Positions 1 through 13,060 of a DNA stretch of 64,000 bases are shown here, piece by piece (the stretch's first letter is position 1; each line of letters begins with the position of its first letter). The stretch is taken from contig NC_133398.1 of the NCBI RefSeq assembly GCF_047511655.1, positions 54,317,638 to 54,381,637 on the forward strand, in the 5' to 3' direction. The stretch comes from Castor canadensis (taxonomy: Eukaryota > Chordata > Mammalia > Rodentia > Castoridae). The notes beneath the pieces were generated by a model. That model was not told the origin of the DNA, did not search any database, and saw nothing but the letters and a program-made list of their open reading frames with translations. A program made the translations under genes and the position numbers.

Positions 1-1655
1 TTCACTAAAAGGAGAAAGAAAGCCTTTTTTAACAATCTGCCTGGCATTAACATCTCTTTATTCAAATGGTAATTTTTTAACTGTATTATCTTTATTATAT
101 GGAGTCTACAACCTAAGAACGAAATGATTAACTATAATGCATTCTTCAAATACATTATAGTACTTTTACTACGTAAGAAGATTCATTGTGAGAGGGCACT
201 GCCCTATTTTTATTCTACCTATGAGTCAGCAAGTCACTTTCCAGGGGTTAACTTACACATTTTTTTAAAAACACAAAAACTTACTGTACATCCAAAGCTT
301 TGCTTAAAAGTTTTTTTTATTAATCTTTTCCCACACCAAAAAGGAAAATAAACCAAACATCTAGCCATTATTCATCCATGCTGCTTACACCTGTTTTTTT
401 TTTTTTAAATATATGTTCTACTAGTTCAAGGGTTTCCCCAGGTATAAATTCCCTTTGCAATATTCACTCACCTATATTAAACACTCATCTTCTTTATTCC
501 AAATGTACTAACCACTTTAGCCCACCTAACACACAGGTATCTTTTCCATGTCTCATGTCTCTCACACGAAAGCACAAATTCTCCTCAAAAACAGAAACAA
601 GCCTTCAAGACCCTAATGCCCCAGAGTGGGCATTATCATAATTACTGTATAATACTGTTCATAAAACACATGAAAAGAAGCTGATCCCTGTGCTCACGCG
701 CTGCGCTAATCTTCAGAAAACTCGTGTGCTACCACTTCCATAAATCAAGTAGTCAATTAAAGTGAGAAAGGAAGGAAGCTATCATTTGCCATATGACAGA
801 GCCCTGTGCACATTTTGGTATTTAATCCTTGGGGAAGAATTTGAGAAGGTAGAACTTACCCAAGTTGCACAGTTAGAATAAGGTTATGCCTCAAAACAAA
901 CCCAACCCATAGTGTTAAAGGTGCATGCAAGTGATAGTGTGATCCACTGACCCACTTAGGGAAAACCGGATTTGGTGAGGACCAAGGGCTCTGCCCTTCA
1001 CTTATTGATAACTTACGGATACTTGAGCAATACACCTGCAGCAGAAAGTGCCCATCAGTAGCCAATCATGTGTCTGGAGTTCTCAGCGATCACAAAATGA
1101 ATCTGAGAGAGCACAGCTGTGGTACCTCTTGCTGCGGCTTCCAACAATGTCTGAACTCCTCCCCGCCCCCCCAGCCCAGCCAAGTCAGGGATGTGCTGGG
1201 CACCCTTTGCCTTCTCAAGGATCAGGCTCTTGCGACCTGCAACTTCCAGCTTCCCAATAACTCTCCCCAAACCCATATCAAGTACACGTCCAGAGGCCGT
1301 GTATTAGGGACTCACAGGTCTATTTTTATGACCCAGGGCTGCTTTTAAGCCTTTGCTACAGATTACCCATACTGGTTCCCCTTCCCACTGGATTTCATCG
1401 ACACAGGATGCTCCACTGAGACACTCCTGAGCCCAACAAAGCCCATCGGCAGGCTTCACTCTACTCCACATGTAGAGGCATTTGATTTGTTGCCCCTATA
1501 CTTGTTAAGAGTTTTACAGGTATAAAGACCATAACCCAAAAAGTCCTCAATGTATCTGCTTAAAAAAAGCTGAGCATCTCTGCTTTTTCCTTCTGTTCAG
1601 TCCCAAATATCTTTCAAACACCCCCTCAAAGAAAATCTATGCCTCTACTTATTTG
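1..1655. other. Unique intronic DNA, no gene seen
   Basis: AT-rich, non-repetitive sequence with only short chance reading frames on both strands. There is a small C-rich tract near 1160-1175. No splice-bounded open frame or recognisable repeat was found. Confidence 0.6.
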
Positions 1656-1659
1656 TTGC

Positions 1660-1835
1660 TTGGATTGTACAACCCTGACAACCTAGGTTCACACTAATTC
1701 TTCTTACAAACTGTGATCTGGAACAAGCTAGTACAACTCTTCCTTTCCTCATCTATAAATGTGGGCACCATAAATAACCACTTAATGGGCACTGAGAAGT
1801 ACAGTACTAAGTGCCCAATACTGACAGTTACTGAC
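1660..1835 (+). repeat. MIR-like ancient SINE
   Basis: The segment has the MIR core layout: a phrase about a lost-water-type 'ctgtgatctggaacaagct', then 'cctcatctataaatg', then a decayed 3' part. It is diverged and the boundaries are approximate. Family assignment is by eye. Confidence 0.5.
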
Positions 1836-3715
1836 ACCGTCACTTGCTAGATGAAGCCTCCAGGAGCCAGACTGTCCTTTCATTAGCTCTGTCTTCCCCA
1901 CACTCCAACAGTATGATGCAGAAGGAGCAGATGCTGGATCAGTGTGCCATTGTGCATAAGGACAGCGAAAGAGCAAACCACTGTATGTGTAAGTGGGTAT
2001 CTTGGATCCCGCCCCTCCCGCCCCGCACTAAAACAGAGCTGCTTTACTGTTGTAAGAACAATGCATCCATCTCCATCAATTTCATGTCCACACTTACTAG
2101 AACTAAAAGGAACTGATTAAATCGTACTTCCACTCTATACTGAGAACAACTCATGTTCCCGCCCCCCATCTAATTTCCACCTCAAACCCAGTTGACAATT
2201 CCTTTGCTTCGTGCCTTGAGGAATAATTTTATTTGTTTCCTGAAACATCTATGGAAGGAAAGACAGCAAAAAAATCATAAAAGCACTTGAAAGACTCTCA
2301 AGTTTCAGGGCTCTGTTCTCAACAATATTCAGTCGAGAGAATGTCAAAGCAGCTTTAAAAATTACTGTGCTTTTCATCCATCAACAGATTATCACCTCAC
2401 TTGAGAAAGCTGAGTTAAAATCAAAATCATTTTTGTTTACAACCTACCTGAGTGAGGAAGAATCAAATCTGTTAATTCTGTTTATTAAAGTTTCCATGAA
2501 TAGGCTTTTACAATAAGATCTGACCCATTGCAAATCCCATTTAAAAAGACTTTATTTCTAAATATTTAAATTTCTCAGTTGCTTATATATAAGTACAAAT
2601 CAGTCCCCAAACACCAGGGCTCCACTTTAATTTCAAAAAGCACGCTAAAGGAAAAGAAAAATTTAATTGCGTCAAGATAATAAACCGTGCATATCATTTT
2701 TTATCCAGCACTAAGCACAAGTATCCGGGACAGAAAAATTTCAGTGAGTCATGACACGAACTGTATTTAATCAATGAGCTGAACAAGTTTCACCGAATTA
2801 TTTTCATTTAATTTCAAAGTAGGCAATTCTGCTGTGGATGAAACAGAGACAAGCTCTTTGAGTCTCTTGGAAGTTTTAACCATTCAAAATGTGAAGAAAT
2901 AAGTTAAAAACACAATTATGCATCCTACAGCATGACATAAATATACATACACAATGTGATCAGTGAGCCTGTAAAAAAATACTTTGGGAAAAGCCTCCAT
3001 ATAATTTATTCTTCTTGATCAGTCAGCCAAATAGGCCATCATTTGAAGAACCATCATAAAGTAGTCTTTTCCCTGGACATCCAAACTCTTCCTCTTCAAC
3101 AGTCACAATATGAACAAGAGAAAGGAGGGGCTTCCACTGGTGAACATGCACCTCTGTATCATCTGTGAATTTGGGGGAGTTTCCATTTTTCACCTGAGCT
3201 CATGAGAAACTGCAGTGAGGCTTGTCCTACACTGTCAACCTACTGACTCTGACCTGTCATTTCACTGCTAGACAAGAAGTTGCCTAGACAGGGATGGGAG
3301 ATAGTTGAGATTCATCCTGAATTGGAAATAGGCAGTTTTAGTTATCTGTTGTGGTAGTTTTCAGTATCATGGGACACAGAATGCCTAACATTAAATTCCT
3401 CCTTTGCTCCCCTAATGGAGTAAAAGGAACCCTCAAACAAAAACATGTTGGGCAAGTCAGATTTCAGAAGGATATCAAGCTTTCACTTCACCAGAAAGCA
3501 TCAATTCAAGTAAGTTAAAGAAAATCTTAACTGATACTAGCTTTATGTTTCCTAGATGAAACCTCTCAGAGTAGCTAACAAGAAGAAACCCAACTGGTAT
3601 GGCCATGGGCCATTCAGGAAAGAGAAGCATAGTTCACACCAACCACAAGGGCAGGCAGATGCTATCCTGACCAGAGACAGGCTAATGGCTCCTGTCTCAG
3701 GCTGCATGTTGGCAT
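1836..3715. other. Unique intronic DNA, no gene seen
   Basis: AT-rich single-copy-looking sequence. The part at about 2530-2960 is free of recognisable repeats. Nothing supports an exon. Confidence 0.5.
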
Positions 3716-3866
3716 CACCTGAGAAGGCTGAATAATATTCCATTGTCTGTATTCACCCCAGTCTGTTTACCCATTCACCTGTCAACACACTCAGGTTGCT
3801 TCCACCTTTTGGCTATAGTGAATGCTGCTGCTGAGAACACAGGTGTACAAATATCTCTGGGAATTT
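3716..3866 (-). mobile_element. Old L1 ORF2 fragment
   Basis: The plus strand reads as the reverse complement of the conserved 3' part of L1 ORF2: 'ggctgaataatattccattg', then 'ttgcttccaccttttggcta', then 'caggtgtacaaatatctct'. The fragment is short and strongly diverged, with no coding capacity left. Confidence 0.75.
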
Positions 3867-5007
3867 AATGAGGCAAAAATGGATTGAATTTATGTTCGAA
3901 ATGTGTTTAAACATATGAGATGTCTTGTAAACAAATCAAAACTCATTATCTGTCCTGACTTGAGTCTAAGATTAGACATGGAGACTGTGGCCATTGGTGG
4001 AACCAGTCACACAGCAGGAGCACACACAGCACTGATACAGGTCCAAGTCCTGGCGCAGTGCAACTCTTTGACTGGGGTTGAAGAACAGAACACTGCCTAA
4101 AGAAGATAATCTCTTAGAAAAGAATCACAATGAGTAAGATCTGGATGCACTTTGTAGAGAGTTTAAGGTGGATGTTTTTTTTTTAACCGCACAGCAATTC
4201 CTAGAATAATTGTAGGATTTATTTTAACCATTCTGCAGTTAAAGTAAGCCTTAGAAAAAAGTGTTTCAATGTTGAAGTCCTTTGTAACTCTTACAAGAAA
4301 TGTTTTCATTTTGACGCAGGTGTTTCCTACCTTCTTCCCGCTCCATTTTCCTCATAAATGAAAGGATAAAGAACAATCAGCTATTTTATTAACATTGGTT
4401 TTTAATCCTTCTTTTGTGAATCAATACTACTTAAGTTATTTTTACACTGCTAGTTCTATAGGCAGCCATGTCACTCCTCACAGACAGGGTTGGGTCTCCC
4501 CAGAAGACATGATTTATTGTGACAACCATCAGTCCTGACAATCTCCAGGAGATGGGTGAAAGGGGTGAGGAGGCTGGCAGCCTCTACATTGAATATGGTA
4601 CAAAACACTTGGAAAGAAAGAAAAGTGTTACAAAAATGTCCTAATTTAAATATACCAAATAAGAAATAATTCTGAATGTTTCATAACACAGCCATAAAAA
4701 CGTACCAATTTTAGCTATTATCTAATACTGGTTTCCTAAGTAAAACAAAAGATTTCAGTGAATAGCAATTAAATTGATACTTCATTGGCTGGGTTTTTGA
4801 AGTAACAAGCTAAAAATGCCCGTTTGTGATGCAGAATGCTTAGGAGAGACAGGATCAATCAGGTACAGACAGAACCACTTCTAATGAACCAATTGGGCCA
4901 AGGCAGCTAGTGAAAGAGTCACACCTTGGGCAAGAGGGAGTGGATCCTGCCTGTTTAGATAGTGCACTTGACCCAAATCCTAGTTATTGCAAACAAATTT
5001 TTTTTTT
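3867..5007. other. Unique intronic DNA, no gene seen
   Basis: AT-rich sequence without recognisable repeats, exons or RNA genes. Confidence 0.5.
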
Positions 5008-5044
5008 AATGGGAGATGGGAGCCCAGTAGTCCCATCTCCCATT
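5008..5044. repeat. Perfect 14-bp inverted repeat (hairpin)
   Basis: Positions 5008-5021 (AATGGGAGATGGGA) and 5031-5044 are exact reverse complements. A 9-nt loop (gcccagtag) separates them. The stem lies just after a T10 run. No flanking transposon-type duplication or known RNA fold was recognised. Confidence 0.85.
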
Positions 5045-8000
5045 GTGGTCCCATGAATTAGGACTATTCTGTCAGACTCTGAGACACCAATAGCATCTTG
5101 CCTGAATCCAAAGAATGTCACAGATGTGATTATCACCTTATCTTCTCTCCTTTTACATCCATCCAAGACAGGGAGCTGAGCATTTCTAGACTGTTTATAA
5201 TGACTCCCCATATGGCTTAGGTGGTAGGAGAGGCAATTGGGGATGGAAATTTGTTTCACTGGATTAAAATAGAAGACTGTCTATAACACCCCAAAAACGG
5301 AGAGGCCTCAGCTTCCTAATGTGAATGATCCATAAGATTTCAGCCTGAAAAATGGATGCAAGGCTCCCAAGTTTGACTATTTCTCTTTTACTACCACTAG
5401 AACTGTAATTACCATTAATGACTTGATAGAATTGAATCCACTACAGATGAAAGCAGATGAGGGTTCCCACCACTGAGACGCTCTCTTTAATGACTACGTC
5501 CCAGGTTCTGAGGGAAAGATTCAGCATGTCTGCACAAAAAGTATACCAACTCAAAAAGACATAAAAAAACACTCCCAGTTCAGTTAGACTTTCCAGATGA
5601 CTTGAAAATCTCCAATGTCATTTAACCACTCAGCGGCTTCCTCCTCCTTTCCCCCAAAATGGAAAAATTAAATTACTGCTACAATTTGCTTTAATGTATA
5701 ACTACCTTTTCTGAAGCTTGCATCAGAAGATTATTTGATTTCTGTAATAACTAAGGAAGATATTCTACAAAGGATGAAATGAAATACTATCCACATAACC
5801 ACTAACAAAATAAATACACTGCTGTAAACCGGAGAACCTAACATACACACAGACATACACGCACACACATACACACACACACACAAACACACACACAAGT
5901 TCATGCAGCTGAAACCAGTACTTTACCCTTTAAAGAAAAACCACCAAAAAGAGAAATGTGAGTCATTAATTACACTCAGCTATTTCATGGAAAGCAGCAA
6001 GCTGCTTCTAAGTCTAAAAATACCTTCTGAACATTAAGCCCTGCTTATTTTTCCCACCTTTCCTCAGTTTGCTGTCTGTCCTTTGGCAACAGAATAGTCC
6101 TGATTAGAGAATAAGCTATCAAGTAAGGCAACGTGAGCTTGAACAAGCGGTCAGGAAGGAACTGTGCGGGAGAGGTGCCTCCACCTCAACAGGACCTGAG
6201 CCACAGGCTGAAGATGCTGAGCTGGGCAGTGAGGAAACGCAAGGACAGATGTGGAGGCTTCTGAGAAAAGCCTTGGGGAGTGCACAAAGTACAGAGCTTA
6301 GGGATGCTGAGGGTACGTGGACTACTAGGGCAAAAAAAATCATTGTCTTGTCACAGAGCTAATATGGAAGAAAGAAACTAAGAAAAACCAGTGTTTCTGG
6401 ATCCATTGCTACTGCAGCCCCAACCCTCATTACGATCAGGATATCCTCAGTCCTGGCCTCTAAATTCACATGGTTCTGTCCATCTACATAAACAATTTAT
6501 CCCTGTCTTCCTTCTGCTCTGCCTTCAGCTATGACGGTGGGCATGAAGATGCTTTTAATCCCAAACATGTCCCACTATAGATTCTCATAAAACTAGTCTT
6601 CAAAGTCTACTCTCCAAAATACCTACCACAGTGCATGTACACAGTCGTTGAACTAGAGTGCTGTTTGCATGTTCTGAATCCAGCCTATTCCTAATAATAG
6701 GGAACAAGCCTATACCTTACAGCAGGGCAGAAACAGCAGCCCACAGATGTATCATTAGCAAAATCATGCAGCTAGCTTATCCGTCTGCAGTGTGTAAAGC
6801 TGCTCCATAATTAATGCTTCATTAAACTGCTCTCTGCAGCTCTGACTGGGAAAAGATGAGAATCTGAGCCAGCTGTGTTGCTTAACCCTGTCTCTGAGGG
6901 AGGTGTGTGTGGAGGTGGGTTATTTGAAATTCTCCCTTCAACATTGCATTGTCTCTCATGCCTTTGGGTTTCTTTTTCTCCTTTGTCTTTGTTACTCAGT
7001 CTTTTAAGACTGAAGAACATAAGACATTTAACTAAAATCAAGAGTTAGAGAACAGGAATGCTCAGAAGGTTACGTTTCTATTAAACATTGATCCACTTCG
7101 AGAAAGGCTTTGTGCTGCAGGATAAACTCCAGCATTCATGCCATTTTAATCCATCTGCTCCTGTAGCCCCAGATTAAAGTTCCACTCAGCACCCTGAACA
7201 TTTCCAACATCCCCAACGCAGTGGCTAGGAAGGCCAAAAAGCAGGAACAAACGGGAATCAAAACTAAGTGTTGTGAGGGTATAAATACTGGGCGGGGAAA
7301 TACAAATGCTGCAGCATTTGTGTAGTGTGTAGTTAGATCCCCAACACTGCAAAAACAGAAGAGGAGTGTAAATGCTCATATAAGGATAATGAAATATCTT
7401 TTTGTACTTCATAAGCAAGATAACTGTTCAGATTAGAAAGAAGTAAAGATATACAGTCTTAGATAGTTATTCTTATTTCCTTTTATATTCTTATTATGTG
7501 CTCATTATTTATATATTTTAAAGGAAACATCAAAAAATTTAAGGAAAAGAATATTTTCCAAAAACCCACAGCTAGAGATAATTATTACCATTCTAAACCT
7601 TGCTTCAAACTACAACCCACACACATGAGCAGGCACAGGCCATATCTACAATACTGCATCTGGGTTCATGCTACAAATGCCTTGTTAAATCTGTCCCCAA
7701 CCCAAGTACATCCAGCAACAGCTTCCTTGTGTATACAGAGTATGTCACTTTAATGACCTCACAGGACTCCATTGAGTGACCAATGTTTCACTACAATTAA
7801 CACAGCAATGAATTTTGAACATTATGCACATCTGCAATTCTCCAATATTGTGAGAAACTCCAAGACGTGCCTTAATCAAAGGTTATCCATGTAGCAAAAT
7901 CTATTACCTAACTGGCTCCAAGAAAGGAAGAACCTGTAGCCCCATACTCTGGTTGCCAGGACTGGGTTTTTAGTGCACACAGCTAATCCTAAATCCCATT

Positions 8001-8400
8001 AGTCATGTACTCATTGTGCTAGTTAACAGTTCTTCATTTTCATGTAGCAAAAATCACCCAGTTTTACTCTACAACCTCTGCATCTTAAGTCAGGTTCAGC
8101 ACTTCTTAGCTCAAAAATTTATATTTTCCTTTTATTACTTTGTAATCTTTCACTTTCATGTTTTCCAGCCACTTCAAATTTGTTTTAGTGTAAGGTATGA
8201 TAAAAACAATCCAGTATTATTTCCCAAATGGATAGGTAAGTATCCACTCGTCATTTACCAAATATTCCATTCTTTCTCCTCTAATTTGAAATGCTATCTT
8301 TTTTCACATACCAAATCAGCACAAGATACTGTATGGCTTATTACCGGACTTCCAACTGGGTGCCATTGACTGAATGAGTGATTTACTAAATGATTCATTT
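5045..8400. other. Intronic DNA with a CA-rich microsatellite
   Basis: Mostly unique AT-rich sequence. An interrupted (AC)n tract occupies about 5843-5897. A short ID-like remnant ('gttagatccccaacactgc') is visible near 7329-7350 but is too decayed to call firmly. No exon was seen. Confidence 0.55.
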
Positions 8401-8404
8401 AAAG

Positions 8405-8600
8405 CCTACTCCACCACTGCCAGTGTCAGATTCTGCATTCACCATTAACAAACAGCATGTTACTTTGGATGAGCTTCTTAACTGCTCTGTGCCTTAGTTT
8501 TTTTCAGCAGTAAAATAGGCATAATGGCACATGCTCCCTGAGTTACTGTGAGGATTGGTCTAAGTAGTGAATGCTATACATGGGTTACTTTATCATCACC
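8405..8600 (+). repeat. MIR-like ancient SINE
   Basis: It contains the MIR core pattern: 'ttactttggatgagcttctt', 'ctgtgccttagttt', 'gtaaaataggcataatgg', and 'ttactgtgaggatt'. The sequence is diverged and its ends are approximate. Confidence 0.7.
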
Positions 8601-10054
8601 ATGCCCAAAGGTTAACGAGACTTCATCCCTGCCTTCAGGAAACCTGGAGATAGATGAAGGAGACAATTTAAAGCAAATGGCTACAATGTTGATGCACAAT
8701 CATACACCATAGTAAGTGTATCACAGGGAACCTGGATCGCACTGGTAGGTCAGAGAAGAGGATTCCAAGACGTAGCATCTGGAATTAGAGCTAAGGGATG
8801 AGTGGGAGTGAAGCAGCCCACGAAATGGGAGGCAGGCAGGCAGGAAGATGCTCTCAGTCCAGCCTCACAGGCCTGACTGCAGAGTCTCACATCTGCCTGC
8901 TACAGGGAGGCTTGTGTGTGCTGCCTCACAACTCCACTTCTCACATCCTCAACTTCTCAGCTTAAAGGCACATCCTTGGGAAGACACTCCATGACTTCTG
9001 AGAGCCAGAGAAAGGGCCTTCAGTAATGAGGAGAATGGTGTAAATCAGACACCATCTGTCCATTCAACAGAAACTCCTCCAGCTGGAGATGGTCCAAGAC
9101 TTTAGCATCTGCAGGAGGCCAAAAGGGTTCTTTCCCCTCAAGGATACCTTCTCCAAACAAAAATGTGCAAGTGCCTGTGACACCATCGCCAGTTCTTCTT
9201 CAGAGTACACAGAAGTACCCTGCTCACATCTGGAATGTTCTCACTTGGCAAAGCTTCCCCAGCTGTACCTGATAAATAACCTGCAGCCTTCCACATACTT
9301 GGAAGCATGGCTTGAAATGTGACCTCCATGTGAGAGTCCCCTAGTTTTGCTCCTTGTTGCAGTTGTGACAAATTCTAATTCCATGTTTGCCAGATTACTG
9401 GCCTGTCTCCCACAATTCACTGCCAGTTCCAAGAGGGCAGGGAATGAGTGTTTTGTTTACCTGTCTATAGCCAGAACTCAGCAGACAGCCTGGCAACCTC
9501 AATCCTCATGTGGCAGATTTAATTTTTTCTAATGTGTGCACAGCAATGAGTTTTTGTGTTTGTGAGCAGGTTTTCAGGCAGGGAAGGGCAAGCTACAGCC
9601 CTTGTCATGTGTAGCATGGGAACACCACCTAGCATCCACCGGGCTCTTGCATGCCCTCAAAACACCATAAGCACATCAGCACTACTGGTGGCGGGCAGAG
9701 CCACAGAGCCTGCCTGCTATTTGGCAAGAAGGATGTACATGGATGCTTCCAGACTCTCATAATTCCATCATTTTTGCAAAAACTTTGGAGGCAAGTTCCT
9801 CAGCCTGTTTTCCCATAAATGAAAAGATTTAGAATCAGTGTGCCTTCTCTCTAGAGAAATACTATAGCAGCGATCAATCAACGACAAGGTGTCACTCCTT
9901 GCTCATCCATAAAGAGGGAAGGGTCGCCCTGCGTCTCCTATTGGAGAGGAATGTTGGAGACGCATGTGTCAAAGTAATTACCACATGAGGGCCAGGTATT
10001 TGATAAATGAAATAGGGAACTTTAATTTGCAGGGGAGTACTTCAAAAGATCCTG
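8601..10054. other. Unique intronic DNA, no gene seen
   Basis: The segment 8601-8730 ('atccctgccttcaggaaacc') resembles an ancient interspersed repeat but cannot be assigned. The rest looks single-copy. Reading frames on both strands near 9090-9530 overlap each other and have no splice context. Confidence 0.5.
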
Positions 10055-10203
10055 ATGCCAGGTGTGGTGGTCACACCTATAATTCCAGCACTTAGGAGGC
10101 TGAGGGCAGAAGAATTAGGAGTTCAAGGCCAGCCGGGTCTCCATAATGAGTCTGAAGCCAAGCCGGGCTATCCAAGTGAGCCCTGACTCAAAAAACAGAC
10201 AAA
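10055..10203 (+). repeat. B1-type SINE (7SL-derived)
   Basis: It begins 'ccaggtgtggtggtcacacc', continues 'aattccagcacttaggaggc' and 'gttcaaggccagccgggtct', and ends in an A-rich tail. This is the standard layout of rodent B1/Alu-related SINEs in sense orientation. Confidence 0.9.
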
Positions 10204-10204
10204 C

Positions 10205-10300
10205 AAGACCATAATATGGGAATTAAAGGTATAACTCAGTGGTTAAGGACAAGCTTACCATTAAAGGCCCTGAGTTCAATGCCCAGCACCAAAAAAACAA
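10205..10300 (+). repeat. ID-like tRNA-derived SINE
   Basis: It carries the phrase 'gtataactcagtggttaagg', then 'ggccctgagttcaatgccca', then an A-rich tail. This is the ID / tRNA-Ala-derived layout. It directly follows the B1 tail. Confidence 0.8.
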
Positions 10301-10314
10301 CAAAAAAGACCTAA

Positions 10315-10425
10315 AACTATTCCAAAATATGCAAACACATATAATCCAGGCAGGAGATCACAAGTTCAATGATAATCTGGGCTACGTAGTGAGACTATGT
10401 CTCAAAACAAACAAAAAATTGCAAA
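10315..10425 (+). repeat. Truncated B1-like SINE
   Basis: It has the right half of a B1: 'cacaagttcaatgataatct', then 'gctacgtagtgagactatgt', then 'ctcaaaacaaacaaaaaa'. The 5' half is short or missing. Confidence 0.7.
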
Positions 10426-10449
10426 TGAACATGAAATAAAAACAAATCT

Positions 10450-10790
10450 TCCAGGGCTGGCATGGCAGGGCAAACCTGTAATTCCAGCTACTCAGGAGGT
10501 ATCTGACTCCTGTGGTTAGAGATTACCTTGAGCAAAAAGTGAGAGCCCATCTGAACATACCAAGCTGGGTATGGATGCTTGCTTCTGTAATCCCAGGTAC
10601 TCCAAAGGTATAAGTAGGAGGATCATGGTCTGAGCCTGATCCTGGGGAAAAAAACCTGAGACTGTGAAAAACAACTGTAGCAAAAAGAGATGGGGGCATG
10701 ACTCAATAGTAGAGTACCTGCTTTCAGAATTCCTGGTGGAGAACTGTACAGGTGTGCAGGTGATCTATAACCAGTCTTTGTTTAAAGACG
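10450..10790 (+). repeat. Tandem B1-like and ID-like SINE remnants
   Basis: Two B1-type heads follow one another, at about 10452 ('gctggcatggcagggc') and about 10562 ('agctgggtatggatgctt'). An ID-like piece ends the cluster ('gatgggggcatgactcaata'). All are sense and diverged. Exact limits of each unit are uncertain. Confidence 0.65.
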
Positions 10791-10919
10791 TTTTTTAAGA
10801 TGAATGAAGGAAGAAGTGGGGGAAGAGAGGAAAAGAGATAGATAAGCAAGGAGGGTTTACCAACTAATTAAGTTTAAGAAACTCTACATAATTATAGCAT
10901 GCTTCAAAAATTCTGGACA

Positions 10920-11060
10920 TTTTTTACAATTTTTATTAGCAAAAATTAGTTGTACAAAGGGGATTCACAATATTTACAACACGCATATTGTGCTTTGGTC
11001 AGATTCGCCCATCTGTGTTCCTCTGGTGGGCTTCGTTGTGCTATGTTCACATGCACAGGA
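10920..11060 (-). mobile_element. Old L1 3'-UTR fragment
   Basis: The plus strand reads 'tttttattagcaaaaattag' and 'gtacaaaggggattcacaat'. This is the reverse complement of the older L1 3'-end family also seen near 20.7, 49.6 and 53.8 kb. Confidence 0.6.
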
Positions 11061-12265
11061 GGTACTCTGTAATATTCACCCCCACGGCACCCCCCAAACA
11101 GCCGCGTGTTTTCGCTCATATGCGGAACGCAGACCTTACAAGAACACTGCTGTGACATGACCGACCTAACTTTTTTGACGTTTAGGCTGTGGGAAAAAGA
11201 CCTGAAGCACAGAAATCTGCTTGACTTTGCTTGACCTCTGTGAGCTGTATATGCAGAGAATGACAAGGATGAGAGCTGCACCACTCTGTAATCAAGTCCT
11301 ACAGGGCACCTCACCTTTAGATTTCTTTCTACTCAGACCAGAACCATCCTATGTTCTTACTGCCCAAACTACTCAACTGAAACCAAGTCCTTACAAAATA
11401 TCTCAGGGTAACACACCTCATACTTTCCAAATCATGTCTGGCACTGTCTACCAACTTCCCCTAGAAAAGCATTCAGAGTTATGGATCCATAAATCATGTC
11501 AAAGAGCACGGATAACAAACCACGGACAACGGCCCACACTGGCACTAAAGAGTTCACTACTGCTATCAGCCTTGCTGCTTACACAGCTACACAGCTTCCA
11601 CGTGTGCTACATGAACTGTAATCCTCAGCAAAAACTTAATGAACAACTTCAAATTGCCATACAGCCTTATGACATGCCTGAACTAGGTAAAGGCATTCTG
11701 TCATGTCTATGTTGGCACCACCTTTCTAGCTGCACAAAAACAGATACAGTGAATGACCAAATACTCTGTTTTACCTGGTAAAAATTCCTGGTGCACTGTT
11801 GGAAATTAATCATTCAAAACCTCTTCAGTGTGCCATTCCAAGGTTAATGAAGAGGTCACTGTGTTACCAGCGCACCAAACTAAGAGACTGCTCCAAAAAC
11901 TGTGCTTCACCAAAGAAAACTATCTAAATACAAAAGCCTAGGCACTGGAGGGAAAAATTTTAATAAATATATTTTATTAAAATGTGTTTTAAAATACATG
12001 GAACATCAAACCTTATATAGTAAGAAAAGATTAAGTTCAGCAGACTGAACTTAAATTTCACACATGTGTATATGGCTATACTATTCTGCATGTATGCACG
12101 TATGTACACATATACATACACTTCATGTAAGCATGCACACAAATTAACATGTTATACAAAGTGATGGCAAAATCTTCTAGTTTTTTTTTTTTAAGAATTC
12201 CAAATAAATTTCTGCAATCTTGGCCTTTTTATTTATTCATTTATATATTGGTATTTTGGGGGGTT
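11061..12265. other. Intronic DNA with an unassigned 186-codon open frame
   Basis: A plus-strand frame is open from 11221 to 11781. It has no recognised domain, no splice sites at its ends and no upstream promoter. In a 64-kb window about one frame of this length is expected by chance, so it is not called as a gene. The rest is unique AT-rich DNA. Confidence 0.45.
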
Positions 12266-12269
12266 ATTT

Positions 12270-12465
12270 TGTTTGGGGTTTTTTTTTGTTTCATGGATTT
12301 TTGTTTTGTTTTGGTGTTCCTTTAGGGTTTTGGTGGGGGGTTTTGTTTGTTGAGACAGGGTTTCACTAAGTAGCTCAGGCCAGTTTCAAATTCACAATCC
12401 TCTTATGTCAACCTCCCTAGTGCTGAGATTACAGGAACGTGCCTCATGCCTAGCAAACTCCTAGC
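12270..12465 (-). repeat. B1-type SINE, antisense, with expanded T/G-rich tail
   Basis: The segment 12350-12465 is a B1 in reverse complement: 'tttgttgagacagggtttca', 'agctcaggccagtttcaaat', 'tgctgagattacaggaacgt'. The adjoining 12270-12350 is a degenerate poly-T tract rich in G, consistent with a decayed A-rich SINE tail. Confidence 0.85.
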
Positions 12466-12604
12466 TTTTTGACCAAAACCCTGTTCTACATTCTGGGTAT
12501 GTTGCTAGACTTCTCTTGCCTTCTTCTTTTGACTTAGGAGAGCCACACACACTATCTGTGTTACAAGTTCCAGTCAAATGAACATAAACAGAAGTGATTG
12601 CGTC

Positions 12605-13060
12605 TTTTATTTGTTTTCTGCTATGGTATACCAAATTCCCACAAACTTGTCATCTTAAAACAATATCCATTTATTAGCTCACAGTTCTACGAATCAGAAA
12701 TCTGAGCCAGCTCAGCTGGCCTCTATGTTCAGTGTTTCACAAGGCCAAAATCAAAGCATTGGCTAGACCATGCTGTCGGAGGCTCTGGGGATGCATCCTT
12801 TTCCATTCAGGACGTTTCAAGGCTGTACGGCTAAGGTTCCTACTCTCCTTGCTGATGTTCTCCAAGAGCTGCTCCCTGTTCCTAGAAACTGCCTGCATTC
12901 TTCCTCACAAGGTCCCCTCCACCTTGATGATAACTGCACTGCTAGTACTGTTCACACAGTAGACCTGGGTATGACAGGTATGTGGTTCCCAAGAGGCTGT
13001 GGTGAGGAAAAAACATGCATGCTCAGTGCTACACAATCCCACCCAACTCCCTGAGACCTG
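12605..13060 (-). mobile_element. MaLR-type solo LTR (MLT1-like)
   Basis: The plus strand reads as the reverse complement of an MLT1-type LTR end: 'ctatggtataccaaattccc', 'tcttaaaacaatatccattt', then 'ctcacagttctacgaatcag'. It continues with 'cacaaggccaaaatcaaagc'. It is diverged and non-coding. The subfamily was not determined. Confidence 0.75.
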
